NCBI GenBank assembly: GCA_964019655.1
Contig: CAXHTR010000008.1
Location: forward strand, 496,001-560,000
DNA: 64,000 bases
From: Perkinsela sp. pyNocScin1
Lineage: Eukaryota > Euglenozoa > Kinetoplastea > Prokinetoplastida > Perkinselidae
Direction of reading: 5' to 3'
Under the pieces are notes generated by a model that was given only the letters and a program-made list of their open reading frames with translations, did no database searches and was not told the DNA's origin. The position numbers were made by a program, and so were the translations under genes. Each line of letters opens with the position of its first letter. The stretch's first letter is position 1. This document shows, one piece after another, positions 52,009 through 61,886 of the stretch.

Positions 52009-52675
52009 CTATAGCACAGGAAACCTCAGCAATCGGACACTATTTTCTGATGACCCCCGTTCATACAAGCAACATGACAAGCTACGGATGCACATACCAC
52101 TTTTGACGCTCGATGGTCGGAGACTCAGTACCCGATCGAATTTCACCGAAAAATCCAGTAACTCCAATCCTCGCAAGGCAAGTGCACGTAGCCAGCAAAA
52201 AAAAGTGAGCCCACGGGCGGCAGTGAACCGTTCACAGCCCAGCCCACAACTGAGCAAGAGGCGATTATCAACGCTTTCACCACAAAACATACCTGCAGGA
52301 AGCTATGGTACTATTTCGCCGTATCGTTATGGGGTTCGAAAATCGTGTGGAGGCTTTCGCACTCCTACGAGCAAAACGTCGACGCACCTACAGCAGCGAA
52401 GGCGGGGCCACCAAAGTGTGCTGCATACACCTGTAACCTGCGAAAAACCTTATTCACACAGGCCGTGGGCTTCTCCTTCAAGAGCGAAAAAATCTGAATC
52501 GAACCCCCTCGCGCTCCGCATGGCAGACCTCTCAATTTCTGAAAAGGGTCCCGCAGCAGCAAAAAAACACGTGAACCCACCGTGGCGACCCGCTCATCGA
52601 ACGTCGAAGCTTTTCAGCCACGTTCCATCCCAAGATTTAAAGAACCTTTTACGAAGCTATGATAACTCGGAATGA
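52001..52675 (+). CDS. Unknown basic disordered protein
   Basis: A 224-residue protein, not recognised. It is very basic and rich in Ser, Arg, Pro and Lys, with many Ser/Thr-Pro sites (SPQL, TLSP, TPTSK, HTPVT) that cyclin-dependent kinases could use. No folded domain, signal peptide or membrane segment is seen. Composition suggests a nuclear or chromatin protein. It lies next to the KKT2/3-like kinase gene, which may be coincidence. Confidence 0.65.
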   Translation: MDNYSTGNLSNRTLFSDDPRSYKQHDKLRMHIPLLTLDGRRLSTRSNFTEKSSNSNPRKASARSQQKKVSPRAAVNRSQPSPQLSKRRLSTLSPQNIPAGSYGTISPYRYGVRKSCGGFRTPTSKTSTHLQQRRRGHQSVLHTPVTCEKPYSHRPWASPSRAKKSESNPLALRMADLSISEKGPAAAKKHVNPPWRPAHRTSKLFSHVPSQDLKNLLRSYDNSE

Positions 52676-52806
52676 TTTACGAAGAGGCATAAGCCAAAGT
52701 AAACATTAGACGGAATGTGAATCATGTGATTTCGTCTTTTTGATAGGGTGTTAATATAGCGTCATAGAGGAAAACATGTAATTTTGATTTTTAATTTTAC
52801 TTCTCG

Positions 52807-55800
52807 ATGAGTACACCGAGGTCGGCGAAGCGCCAAAATCAAGGGCTCATTCCAGCGAAAGTAATTTGCCATGGACAATCAAAGTTTGAAATCACAGTTT
52901 TCCCAGAAGACCAAGAATCACCACACAGTGCATCGAAAATCCGAATAGTAACTGAAGGCTTGCTTGGCGAAGGGGCCTTTGGCACTGTGGTCCATGGGAA
53001 AATGATGGAAGAAGTCCAAGGTCAGCCAGGCGAATACACTAACTTTAAAGAGGTCGCCGTCAAATGCAGCCGAAAGAAAATGCGCGGTAAGGAGCTTGAC
53101 CGCCTTCGAGAAGAAGTCAAGATTATGGCACTTCTCGAGCATCCGAATATCGTACACTTTTACCTCGCATGTGTGTTTCATGACTTTATCTACATCGTCA
53201 TGGAAAAGTGTGAAAAAGCTAATCTTCACGATGTTATCAAAGAACATGAGAGCCCCATGAAGATGAACGACATACTGTTCATTGGTTATCAAATGGTTGA
53301 CGCCATTTGCTACATGCACTCAAAAGGGTGCATCCACCGCGATCTGAAGCCAACCAATTTCGTCTTTGACCGCGATGGCAACATAAAACTGACAGACTTC
53401 GGGCTGAGCAGCAGTGGTAACTCTGGTATGATCTATGATCCCAGCAATGCAAATGCTAAGGACCACACAAAGGTTGACTCTCGCGTCATGTCGCACCGCT
53501 GCACAGTGGCAGGCACCTACAGCTACATGGCGCCAGAAATCATGAAGCAAGTTATACTTCACCAGCAGAACAAGCACCTCGAGAAGGGTTTTCGCTACAG
53601 TGTTGAGGTCGATATTTACAGCCTCGGCGTTGTTCTTTTCTACCTGGCCACGAAAACGTCGCCATACTGGAATAGTATTCGTGACACGAAAAGTGACCCG
53701 AGTGCCAAGAAGGACAGCACAAAGCTCTTGTGCGGCGCTGTGAGTGAGGGCCGATGGCAGTGGCCCCATCGCTCAAAAGTTAGCATGGAAGAAATCAGTT
53801 ACGAGTTCATGCGGCTTGTTGAGAGCATGCTTACCTATGAAGGCAGTCGCCGACCAGAGCTCAAAGGTATTCGAAAGCATCATATCTGGATTGATCGTCC
53901 CGAGTCCATATCTGACCCACTTATGCAGATCATACGGAAGGACCGCGTCGTCGAATCGCGTCAGGCGACTCTTTCCCGAGAGCGCGTGGAGTATAAGAAA
54001 CAATGCTTAGTGAAGCTTCAGGAGCTGGAGAGCGTCGGTCGTGAAAGAATTCAGTCTTCAAGAAATCGCTATGAGCAAAACGTCGCTATCCAGCTCAAGG
54101 AACTGGCAAGCCGCTTCACCATCATCAACACAAGTCAGTCCATTTTGAACAAGCTTTTGAGCAAGCAGCATGATGAGCGCATGCAGATAGTTCTTGACAG
54201 TAGCAAACATCCAGAGAAATTGCACCAAACCGATCCCCGTCCACGTCCAATGACTGACCGAGAGGTCGAGGTGAGTGGGCGCTACTCTTTCCGTGCCTCA
54301 ACGCTGGCTGCATGGAGCGTGGACTCTCCACTTGCAACCCGAGTGAGGAAATCTACCCCCAAAACTCCAGCTTCACAGACTGCATCTCCTCTCGGCTCAT
54401 CTCAGATATCGCGCTCTTCACGGGCACAGCGACATGGCAAAAGTCAAGCTGCGCAATACAGGCCGACACCTGTCCAGCGCTCTCTTCGGTCGCACTCAAG
54501 AGAAGTGTCTTCAGCAAAGAGGCGCAGAACGCCATCATTCTGGCTCGATGGGCCATCCCAGAAATTCGTTTCCGCTCCGGAGCCAACCTTTGACCCCAAG
54601 AAGGATGTCATGAAATGCCCAAAAAAGCACCCGATGAGCTTGATGCACACTTTCCCTGCACTCAATGAGACAGCAGGAGGAACAAATGACTACGGATGGG
54701 GCTTTTGGTGCGATCAGTGCCACAAGGAAGTTCCTACGCTCAGTAAGCAAAAGCGAATGGCACGATTAGAAGCATCAGAGGATGAGCGCACGGCAGCTCC
54801 AGATGAAAACACGTTATTTTACCACTGTCACTGTGGCTATGATCTCTGCAAGGCTTGTGGAGCGAAAGCAATTCTCAAAGTAGTGGAGGACACAGAAGAC
54901 AGCTTCTCTACGAGGGGTATCGAGCTTTCTTTCGAAACCCCACAGAAGAAGCAAAAGAAGGCAGTTAAGGAAACGCACATGAATGCTGAGCCGCAAGAGG
55001 CTAAACAAAAAAACGACGCAGCGAAAAAAGACGACATGTCTTTCGACATGTTAGATGATATCGACCAAATTTCGCTCGATCTACCGCCAGCTGAAGAAAC
55101 ACAGGGCCGGCCCACATTTGCACCGAACCAGCCCATGGTTCCCTTCACTGCACCTTCAACATTCAAGCGATCGCAGCCCTTGCCACCCCCACATACACCA
55201 TCAAGTATTCTTGACAAGCGAATGGAGGCTATGATGCAGGAGGACGCCGAAAAGAAGACAACAAGGCTATGGTGGGAAGCAACTTCACCGCTTCACGAAG
55301 CATCGAGCCCTGTTACGCGTGAATTGGAGCAGAATGGCGTCCAGCTCCCACCACCGCACAAAGTGAGTCAAGACTCCAACCTCTTCGCTGATCTCAATAT
55401 TGAAAACTCACCAAAGCTTTTTGATACACCACATCCGCCAAAAAAAGATGCCCCTGTGATTACGCAGTCACCTAGCTTACCAAGTACTCGCGAAGTCACC
55501 CCACTGCAGACGCCGAAAGGTGTGCATTATGTCAATAAGATTGCAGCAGATAAAGACCCGCACGCTGCCAATCATCTTGCGGAGGAAATTCCAGAAGATA
55601 TTCGCAGTGGTAAGGGCTGGATATGGCACTACGAGATCACCTACGAGAATGATGTGCTATACGTGCTTTATATGACGAACGAGAATAGCTACGGCTGTCT
55701 CGTGATGAACCCCGAGAAGCTTGAATACAGCGCCGTTGTCTACGACAAACACCGTCGATCAGTATTTTTCATTCCAACGCTCAAAAAAGAAGCGAAAGAC

Positions 55801-56373
55801 GGTCGTATACGCGCAAATTACAATCACCCACACCCCTACGTACGAACAAGCTACCAAGACCACATAATCATGCTTCGAGAAGCTGACGTTCTCCGCCTTT
55901 CCACCGATGGTGAGGATCAGTCCCCCCTGATCAAACCATCTGATCACCTCTCTCCGCACGAGCGCGGCATAATTAACGACCTGCCAGTCCATCTCACCGT
56001 TTTGAAAGACTATGTCGATGGCCTCAGGGATTTCAAGTTGCCCTTTGAAACATCCGTTAACGAGCCCCATGTGTACCTGCGCAAGTTTTTCTGCGATAAT
56101 AGCAGCGAAGATGACATCAGCTGGTATATGTTCCGCCTGAGCAATGGGCATGCGGTCATTTCCAGCCCAAGGGACAACATGCAGATACGGTGGACCACAG
56201 CACAGAAACCTGGGGAACATTCTCGGACACCGGTGTATATTCCCAAGTACAAATTCACGAGCCAGGACGTCGTATTATTCAAGGACCCGGTATATTTCCG
56301 AAAAATCCGTGAAGTCCTCATCTCCATCGATGACCACGCACACAAAGATGTGTATGATGAGGCACAGAATTAA
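52807..56373 (+). CDS. KKT2/KKT3-like kinetochore protein kinase
   Basis: An 1188-residue protein in three parts. The kinase domain (about 48-370) has GEGAFG at 54-59, VAVK (K86), E103, HRD at 177-179, DFG at 197-199 and APE at 242-244, so it should be active. The middle has a zinc region (604-684): MKCPKKHP, WCDQCHKE, CHCGYDLCKACG. The C-part (about 930-1180) is polo-box-like (VYLRKFFCDN, SWYMFRLSNGHAVI). Kinase, central zinc domain and divergent polo boxes is the plan of kinetoplastid kinetochore proteins KKT2 and KKT3, which mark centromeres. A canonical PLK lacks the zinc centre. The Pro/Ser-rich linkers hold many Ser/Thr-Pro sites. Confidence 0.8.
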   Translation: MSTPRSAKRQNQGLIPAKVICHGQSKFEITVFPEDQESPHSASKIRIVTEGLLGEGAFGTVVHGKMMEEVQGQPGEYTNFKEVAVKCSRKKMRGKELDRLREEVKIMALLEHPNIVHFYLACVFHDFIYIVMEKCEKANLHDVIKEHESPMKMNDILFIGYQMVDAICYMHSKGCIHRDLKPTNFVFDRDGNIKLTDFGLSSSGNSGMIYDPSNANAKDHTKVDSRVMSHRCTVAGTYSYMAPEIMKQVILHQQNKHLEKGFRYSVEVDIYSLGVVLFYLATKTSPYWNSIRDTKSDPSAKKDSTKLLCGAVSEGRWQWPHRSKVSMEEISYEFMRLVESMLTYEGSRRPELKGIRKHHIWIDRPESISDPLMQIIRKDRVVESRQATLSRERVEYKKQCLVKLQELESVGRERIQSSRNRYEQNVAIQLKELASRFTIINTSQSILNKLLSKQHDERMQIVLDSSKHPEKLHQTDPRPRPMTDREVEVSGRYSFRASTLAAWSVDSPLATRVRKSTPKTPASQTASPLGSSQISRSSRAQRHGKSQAAQYRPTPVQRSLRSHSREVSSAKRRRTPSFWLDGPSQKFVSAPEPTFDPKKDVMKCPKKHPMSLMHTFPALNETAGGTNDYGWGFWCDQCHKEVPTLSKQKRMARLEASEDERTAAPDENTLFYHCHCGYDLCKACGAKAILKVVEDTEDSFSTRGIELSFETPQKKQKKAVKETHMNAEPQEAKQKNDAAKKDDMSFDMLDDIDQISLDLPPAEETQGRPTFAPNQPMVPFTAPSTFKRSQPLPPPHTPSSILDKRMEAMMQEDAEKKTTRLWWEATSPLHEASSPVTRELEQNGVQLPPPHKVSQDSNLFADLNIENSPKLFDTPHPPKKDAPVITQSPSLPSTREVTPLQTPKGVHYVNKIAADKDPHAANHLAEEIPEDIRSGKGWIWHYEITYENDVLYVLYMTNENSYGCLVMNPEKLEYSAVVYDKHRRSVFFIPTLKKEAKDGRIRANYNHPHPYVRTSYQDHIIMLREADVLRLSTDGEDQSPLIKPSDHLSPHERGIINDLPVHLTVLKDYVDGLRDFKLPFETSVNEPHVYLRKFFCDNSSEDDISWYMFRLSNGHAVISSPRDNMQIRWTTAQKPGEHSRTPVYIPKYKFTSQDVVLFKDPVYFRKIREVLISIDDHAHKDVYDEAQN

Positions 56374-56493
56374 GTGATGTTTTTATCTGCGTACTTTGCA
56401 TGGTCTGAAGCTACCCATATACATGCTATTCGAATTTTCATCTAGATTTGATATGTACTCGCAGAGACTATAATTCTACCGAAGGGCTATGAA

Positions 56494-57795
56494 ATGGTGA
56501 ATGCAGAATTCATCAGTGAAGACGGTTTGGTCACGCGTGCCAAAGTAATTCATAATTTCTTGGTCTTCTCACGCGCAACTGAATACGACGTTATCTCCGC
56601 ATTCTCATTGAAAAAGAAACGAGGACCGACTGACGACGATTTCAAGGAGCTTTTTATTCATACACTTCACAGCCTGAAGCCAAAGTTTGATCCAGATGGC
56701 TACCAGGATCTCCGGCCGGTGCAAAGCCCGCACTTGAAAATTGATTTGTGGGCTGAGCAGGACGAAGATCCATGCAATTTTTACACGCTGCAGAAAGTTC
56801 AGTTTGACCCGATGGGGACGTATGCCTTCTGCGGTATGAAGGAGGGGGTGCTATTCATTGTGGAGGTCGAGCGTGGCATCGTGCTGCTATCGCGAAAAAT
56901 TATCTGCACAATATGCAAACTCTTTTCATGCACGAGTGAAGTGAAATATTCTGTAGAGTTTTTATCGAAAGTGAAGCCCGAAAAGTTTTATACTGACTGG
57001 ACAGCAGAGGATGTATGTATCGCACCGTACATGCGACGCGCCTTGGCAACTGGCTTCACTGAGAGCGATGCAATCGAGAAGCATCACGCAGTTCTGGAAG
57101 AGATATCGAATAGAATCTGCCTTTTGGCTGCTTTCGGGCCATATCAGGTCAAGGTCAGTGCGCAACTTCACTGCCTCAAATGTGATATGCATTCTTCGAA
57201 TAACCTTTGCATCTTTTATGGCTTGTCTGCACAGGACCCGATGAATTACTTCTTATTCTACACGGATTATCTCAAAGTTCTTGTGGAAAAGGCATTTTTA
57301 GACACTAACGGCTGGTTTGGCACCCAAGTCGCAGAATTGATGAATGCCCAGTTTGATTCTGCTGCATCGACAAAGCTCGTTAAACAATGCCTCGAGCTTA
57401 TGGCTCTTTGCAGCAAGCACATACGGCCAATCTTGAATTCTTGCCTCAAAGCATGTGCGGCTGCAAAATCTTCGGCTTTTTGCCGAGAGCCTTCATACCC
57501 AAAAGAAATAATTCGCGTCCTTTTGCTCAAATTGTGCACACTGTCTTCTGCATTTGAGACATTTGAGAAAGCCTTTCACCCGATCGGTCGGCTCATCATG
57601 AGTGGCGAGCGGGCGGATTCTAACCCTTTCGCTCATGCGCCTGAAGCGCCAGAGAATATCGCGGTGCTTCGAAACTTGCGCCTTCATGGCTTGCGCTTCG
57701 AGTCTGTATTCGAAAAATTTTTTCACCATGATATTCCAGAGCTGTCATGCATGCAGCATGGTGGCATGTCCTTAGTCATGTTCGAAAGATTGTAA
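56494..57795 (+). CDS. Unknown conserved-looking protein
   Basis: A 433-residue protein, not recognised. The first 220 residues look like mixed alpha/beta (VQFDPMGTYAFCGMKEGVLFIVEVE, then a Cys-rich strand SRKIICTICKLFSC), and the last 180 are helical. There is no membrane segment or signal peptide. It stands between the kinetochore-type kinase and RFC3 on the same strand. Confidence 0.7.
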   Translation: MVNAEFISEDGLVTRAKVIHNFLVFSRATEYDVISAFSLKKKRGPTDDDFKELFIHTLHSLKPKFDPDGYQDLRPVQSPHLKIDLWAEQDEDPCNFYTLQKVQFDPMGTYAFCGMKEGVLFIVEVERGIVLLSRKIICTICKLFSCTSEVKYSVEFLSKVKPEKFYTDWTAEDVCIAPYMRRALATGFTESDAIEKHHAVLEEISNRICLLAAFGPYQVKVSAQLHCLKCDMHSSNNLCIFYGLSAQDPMNYFLFYTDYLKVLVEKAFLDTNGWFGTQVAELMNAQFDSAASTKLVKQCLELMALCSKHIRPILNSCLKACAAAKSSAFCREPSYPKEIIRVLLLKLCTLSSAFETFEKAFHPIGRLIMSGERADSNPFAHAPEAPENIAVLRNLRLHGLRFESVFEKFFHHDIPELSCMQHGGMSLVMFERL

Positions 57796-57865
57796 GTACT
57801 CTAATTCTTTGAGCTTTTTTGATAGCAATCACTGTTGTTGCCTTCGATTTTAAATTTACTAGAAA

Positions 57866-59011
57866 ATGAGTCTATGGGTAGATAATCAGCACCCTGTTCG
57901 TCTCGACGAGCTTTCCTATCATCCACAAATCACTACACAGCTACAAATCATTGTGGCCCACAGTACGAGCAAAGTTAACGCTTCAGGTAACAACTTTCCA
58001 CACCTTCTTTTTACTGGTCCGAACGGAAGCGGGAAGCGCACGAGGGTCAGCGCCCTGCTTCGCGATTTGTACCGCACGAATCTCACCGACCCGAAAAAGC
58101 TTCGCCTCGAGCACAAGTCTATCAAGATAAATGATTCAAAGACTGTAGAAGTTTCGTTGCTCTCATCGCCGTACCACATTGAGCTCAACCTGTCAGAAGT
58201 TGGAACCAGCAACGACAGAGTTGTCATCATGACGCTCATCAAAGAAATCGCCCAAACCGCTTCAATCGCAACCAAGGTGATTTCGAACGAGAATCAGGAC
58301 CAGGATATGGAGGAGTTCAAGAGGCCACCATTTCAAGTTCTTGTCTTGCACCAGGTCGAGCTCTTGAGCCGAGGTGCGCAGCAAGCGCTGCGACGAACTA
58401 TGGAGAAGTACGTACAATCGTGCCGTTTAATTCTCATAGCCAGTGGAGGCTCAGGCACGGGAAAGATTATTGCTCCTATTCGCAGTCGATGCCTCGAAAT
58501 ACGAATCCCGGCCCCGACTGACGCTGAAATCGCACAAATCATGCACAACACGCTCAAAAATGAAGGGATGGCCGCGGCGAACGATACAACCAACCTGTTC
58601 GAGATAGTTCTGTCGTCAGCAGCCGGGGACCTCCGGCGCGCCATACTCATGCTCGAGGCTTACACGCGGAATAATAAGCAGGTCGTCGATTTCCCTTGGC
58701 GTGTCGCGATCCGTACGATTTGTCAGAAAATAAAGAAAGAGCAGACCCCGAGGCAGCTGCATGACATTCGCACCAACGTCTACGATCTGCTGCAGAGCTG
58801 TGTTCCAGGGGATCTAATAATCAAAGAGGTTTGCTTGCACTTTGCCGCGCAGGTGGAAAGGCTGAATGCTAAAGCTGTGGGCGAGATTCTTCAGGCTGCT
58901 GCGCTGTACGAAAAGAATCTACATCTTGGTTCAAAGCCACAGATCCACATAGAGGCCTTCTTCGCATCGCTCATGGCAACGTTGAAGAAATACAACTTGA
59001 ATCTGCAGTAA
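57866..59011 (+). CDS. RFC3: Replication factor C subunit 3
   Basis: A 381-residue clamp-loader small subunit (yeast Rfc5 type). It starts SLWVDNQHPVRLDEL, like LWVDKYxPxxLxxL. The P-loop is GPNGSGKRT. The Walker B place reads VLHQVELL, without the usual Asp-Glu, as in this subunit of other eukaryotes. ALRRTMEKYVQSCR and IRSRCLEIRIPAPT carry the SRC arginine finger. It fits into the pentamer with RFC1, also in this window. Confidence 0.95.
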   Translation: MSLWVDNQHPVRLDELSYHPQITTQLQIIVAHSTSKVNASGNNFPHLLFTGPNGSGKRTRVSALLRDLYRTNLTDPKKLRLEHKSIKINDSKTVEVSLLSSPYHIELNLSEVGTSNDRVVIMTLIKEIAQTASIATKVISNENQDQDMEEFKRPPFQVLVLHQVELLSRGAQQALRRTMEKYVQSCRLILIASGGSGTGKIIAPIRSRCLEIRIPAPTDAEIAQIMHNTLKNEGMAAANDTTNLFEIVLSSAAGDLRRAILMLEAYTRNNKQVVDFPWRVAIRTICQKIKKEQTPRQLHDIRTNVYDLLQSCVPGDLIIKEVCLHFAAQVERLNAKAVGEILQAAALYEKNLHLGSKPQIHIEAFFASLMATLKKYNLNLQ

Positions 59012-59158
59012 TTTGGCTCTGCATGAAAGCTGAATAAGTTGCTTCCGCCCTGTTGAAAGTATGCATAGAGAACTTAACGTCCCATGGAGTATCAAGTAGA
59101 CCTGGGCACATTTTTTAAGAATTGCTACTGCTTTGATCATTTTTTGAATTTTTTTACT

Positions 59159-61753
59159 ATGCACGACCCTTTCCGCGCACATGAGGCATACCGCCGTGCA
59201 ACAGACATTTTGTTCAGCTCATCCGCTGTCGACGAGAAGGGCGCGCTTGTCATCGATGTGAGCAAGGTGCGCCCAGAAGTCACGCGGAAGGACAAAATGA
59301 TCGCGCTGAAGACCATTCAGGAGTGCTTCGAAGGCCGGCGGCGAGTCAACCACTGGTTTCCTGTGATGGAGCAAATGATGCACCTCATCATCGAGCTCTC
59401 CGCCGACTTGGACGTATTCCAGACTATCGCGCTTCGATGCCTTGAGCACTACAAGAAGATAACGCAGATGAACAATGCGAACTCGCTGCATGAAGTCGTC
59501 TCAAAATTTCTCGCAAAGATCAAAACAAGGCTGCAGGAGAGCATCGAAATTCACATGGAGGAAGCCGCAGAGGCTGCGGACGCGTCGGACTTTGCGCTGG
59601 AAAAGCTTTTGCGCACGTGCGCGTGGGAGCAACGCCATGACAGCGGCTCCCTCGAGGCCTCAGTAGAGCAGAAGCGATCGGCAGAACTGACGGCGCGCCG
59701 CCAGCTCATTGCGTTTTACAATAAATCCTTCGACGTGTACCGCTCGCTGCTCTACCGCTTTCGCGGAAACCTCAAGCTCAGTACGCTCTTTCAGAACACG
59801 ATCCGACAGTGCGCACAGCTCATGCTTGACTACTGTACCGAGTGGCAGAAGATTCCGGTCTCTGGGGACACACAGTCCGCGGGCCTGCCCTGGATCAAAG
59901 GAAACCTGCAAGAGCTTCTGCGCGTGACGCGCCGTCACCTTGATCGGCTCTATCGATCCGCCGGTGCAGACAGATCGCAGAACATCACCCCGAAGGAGAT
60001 GGAAATTCGCCGCATGTGCTTCGGCTCCACCGACATCTACTACGGCTATATCGAGACGTGGTTCAAGCTCTTCGAGATCGCCAAGGCGGCTGACTTGTGG
60101 CACGAAGCGTACATTGCCGTCGAGGCTGTGAACTACACGCTCTCAGACATCTTCTCGAGACTGCCGCCTCGCTCGGCGTACATCATGCGCTACTATGATG
60201 CACTCGGAGACGTCTTTTGGGCTTCAAACAACTGCAACTCGAGCGGCAATGCCCAGCCACAGTACCTATTCCATGCGTACGCCCTCATGAATCTTTGGAA
60301 GCACTACCAGCGACACGCAAGCGGCGTTTCAAGTGAGCAAGCAGAATTTTTCCGCGCGCTTCCCGGAAGAATTTTGCTGGCCACATGCTGCGTGCATTCC
60401 TCCGAGATTGACTGCAACGATGAGGGGTTCGAGAGTGAGGGCTTCGTCCACACCCGCGCCATGAGCGCGTCGGGCGGTGCGTATTCGCAAAACTGGATAC
60501 GGTTGCTTGCACTCAAGCACAAGCCCAGCCTCATCGGGCTCTTCCGCAGCATCCAAACGTACGATATTCTTGGCCACTGCGCGAATGAGTCTGCGCTGGT
60601 CGAGTTTTACAAGAATCTTCGCGGAAGCCAGTCGAACAACCGCGTGGGCTTTTTGCGACAAACGCTCGGTATGATCGAAGCGCTCGAATCGACGCCCGAG
60701 TACCAGCGCTACCTCGCGCCTATCCGCACCAACTTGACGCAGTCCGTCTTGGGCACGGTCTTCCGGTGCTACCGCTCCATCAGGCTCGAAACGATGCGCT
60801 CGCTGTGCTGCGTGAATTCGAACTTGGACCTTGAGCCGATGCTTCTCAGCGCTGCCAATGAGTTCAGAAACAAGAAAATCACTATTGAAATCGACCAGGC
60901 CAAGGGCGAGTGCGTCATTCAGTCGCGCAGCGAGGATGACCTCCTGCAGTCCGTGCTTTCTCGCACGCGCTCAGCGGTGGTACAGATCCGATCGACCCTT
61001 GGGCGAAGGAGTGCGAGCACGCGCGAAGCGCTCCTCGAGCGCGTGAAGGGCGGTGTCGCTTCCGAGCGCGCGGCGATGCTTGCTCGCCTGGACATTGTCG
61101 AGCGACGCACGAGTGCACAGTTCTTCGAAAAAGAGGCGCAGCGCAAGAAGCGAATGCAGGAGAAGCAGCAGAAGGAGAACGAGCAGCAGAAAATTGCCGC
61201 GCAGCAGCTTGAGAAGGAGCGCGTCCAGCGTGAGAACCGCAAGAAGCAGGACGAGGAGGAAGAGAGCGCTCGTGCTCGTATCAATGACATTATCTCGCAG
61301 CTCGAGAAGGTGACGGGAACAGCCATGCCTGAAATCCGAGCGATAGCGGACCGCTGTGACGTGCTCGCGGCAGCAACTGCACGCCTACACAAGGAGCAGC
61401 ACCGTATCGAGTGCGAGGCGATCGAGGAGGTCAATCGGTTCGATTTCTTTATCCGTGAGAAGCGCGAGCAGCAGCGGGAAAAGGTTCACGATTTCTGGAA
61501 TAAGAAGCACGAGCTGTTGACGGAAACAGCCGAGGAGCGACAAGCCAATCTGGAAGCAAACAGAAAGGAAATTGAAGCCGCTATCACGCAGACGCAAGAG
61601 CGGCTCGAGCGCATGCGAATCAGCAAGAACCGATGGGAACGACAGATCCTCCAAGGCCGAAAGCAGGCGCACGATCACACGATGAAGAAGCGGACAGATG
61701 AGCAGCGTATCATGGAAGAGCTGATGCGCGGTGCTGCTGCGATGGAGGACTGA
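59159..61753 (+). CDS. EIF3A: Translation initiation factor eIF3a
   Basis: An 864-residue protein from the ATG at 59159 (MHDPFRAHE), preferred because the family begins with this helix; an in-frame ATG at 59084 would add 25 residues. Near the start, LRCLEHYKKITQMNNANSL then VVSKFLAKIK match eIF3a (LYQYKNICQQVNxxSLExVVxxYL). A PCI-like core follows. The last 250 residues are a very charged Arg/Glu/Lys/Gln coiled coil typical of eIF3a. It is a scaffold of eIF3 on the 40S subunit. The gene is GC-rich, like other highly expressed genes here. Confidence 0.92.
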   Translation: MHDPFRAHEAYRRATDILFSSSAVDEKGALVIDVSKVRPEVTRKDKMIALKTIQECFEGRRRVNHWFPVMEQMMHLIIELSADLDVFQTIALRCLEHYKKITQMNNANSLHEVVSKFLAKIKTRLQESIEIHMEEAAEAADASDFALEKLLRTCAWEQRHDSGSLEASVEQKRSAELTARRQLIAFYNKSFDVYRSLLYRFRGNLKLSTLFQNTIRQCAQLMLDYCTEWQKIPVSGDTQSAGLPWIKGNLQELLRVTRRHLDRLYRSAGADRSQNITPKEMEIRRMCFGSTDIYYGYIETWFKLFEIAKAADLWHEAYIAVEAVNYTLSDIFSRLPPRSAYIMRYYDALGDVFWASNNCNSSGNAQPQYLFHAYALMNLWKHYQRHASGVSSEQAEFFRALPGRILLATCCVHSSEIDCNDEGFESEGFVHTRAMSASGGAYSQNWIRLLALKHKPSLIGLFRSIQTYDILGHCANESALVEFYKNLRGSQSNNRVGFLRQTLGMIEALESTPEYQRYLAPIRTNLTQSVLGTVFRCYRSIRLETMRSLCCVNSNLDLEPMLLSAANEFRNKKITIEIDQAKGECVIQSRSEDDLLQSVLSRTRSAVVQIRSTLGRRSASTREALLERVKGGVASERAAMLARLDIVERRTSAQFFEKEAQRKKRMQEKQQKENEQQKIAAQQLEKERVQRENRKKQDEEEESARARINDIISQLEKVTGTAMPEIRAIADRCDVLAAATARLHKEQHRIECEAIEEVNRFDFFIREKREQQREKVHDFWNKKHELLTETAEERQANLEANRKEIEAAITQTQERLERMRISKNRWERQILQGRKQAHDHTMKKRTDEQRIMEELMRGAAAMED

Positions 61754-61886
61754 GGAATCGCTGCGCTGTCAAAAGCCCATGACATGGTCCATCAAATATA
61801 AATGCATAATTTTAACCTTCGTTTATGGAGATGCACGAAGAGAATAGTTGCACTCACTTTTTCACTGTACTTTCTTTCCGAATCAA

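Noticed and set aside
55759-56220. A 153-residue minus frame opposite the kinase C-part
   Set aside because: Shadow of the polo-box-like region; no recognisable feature.
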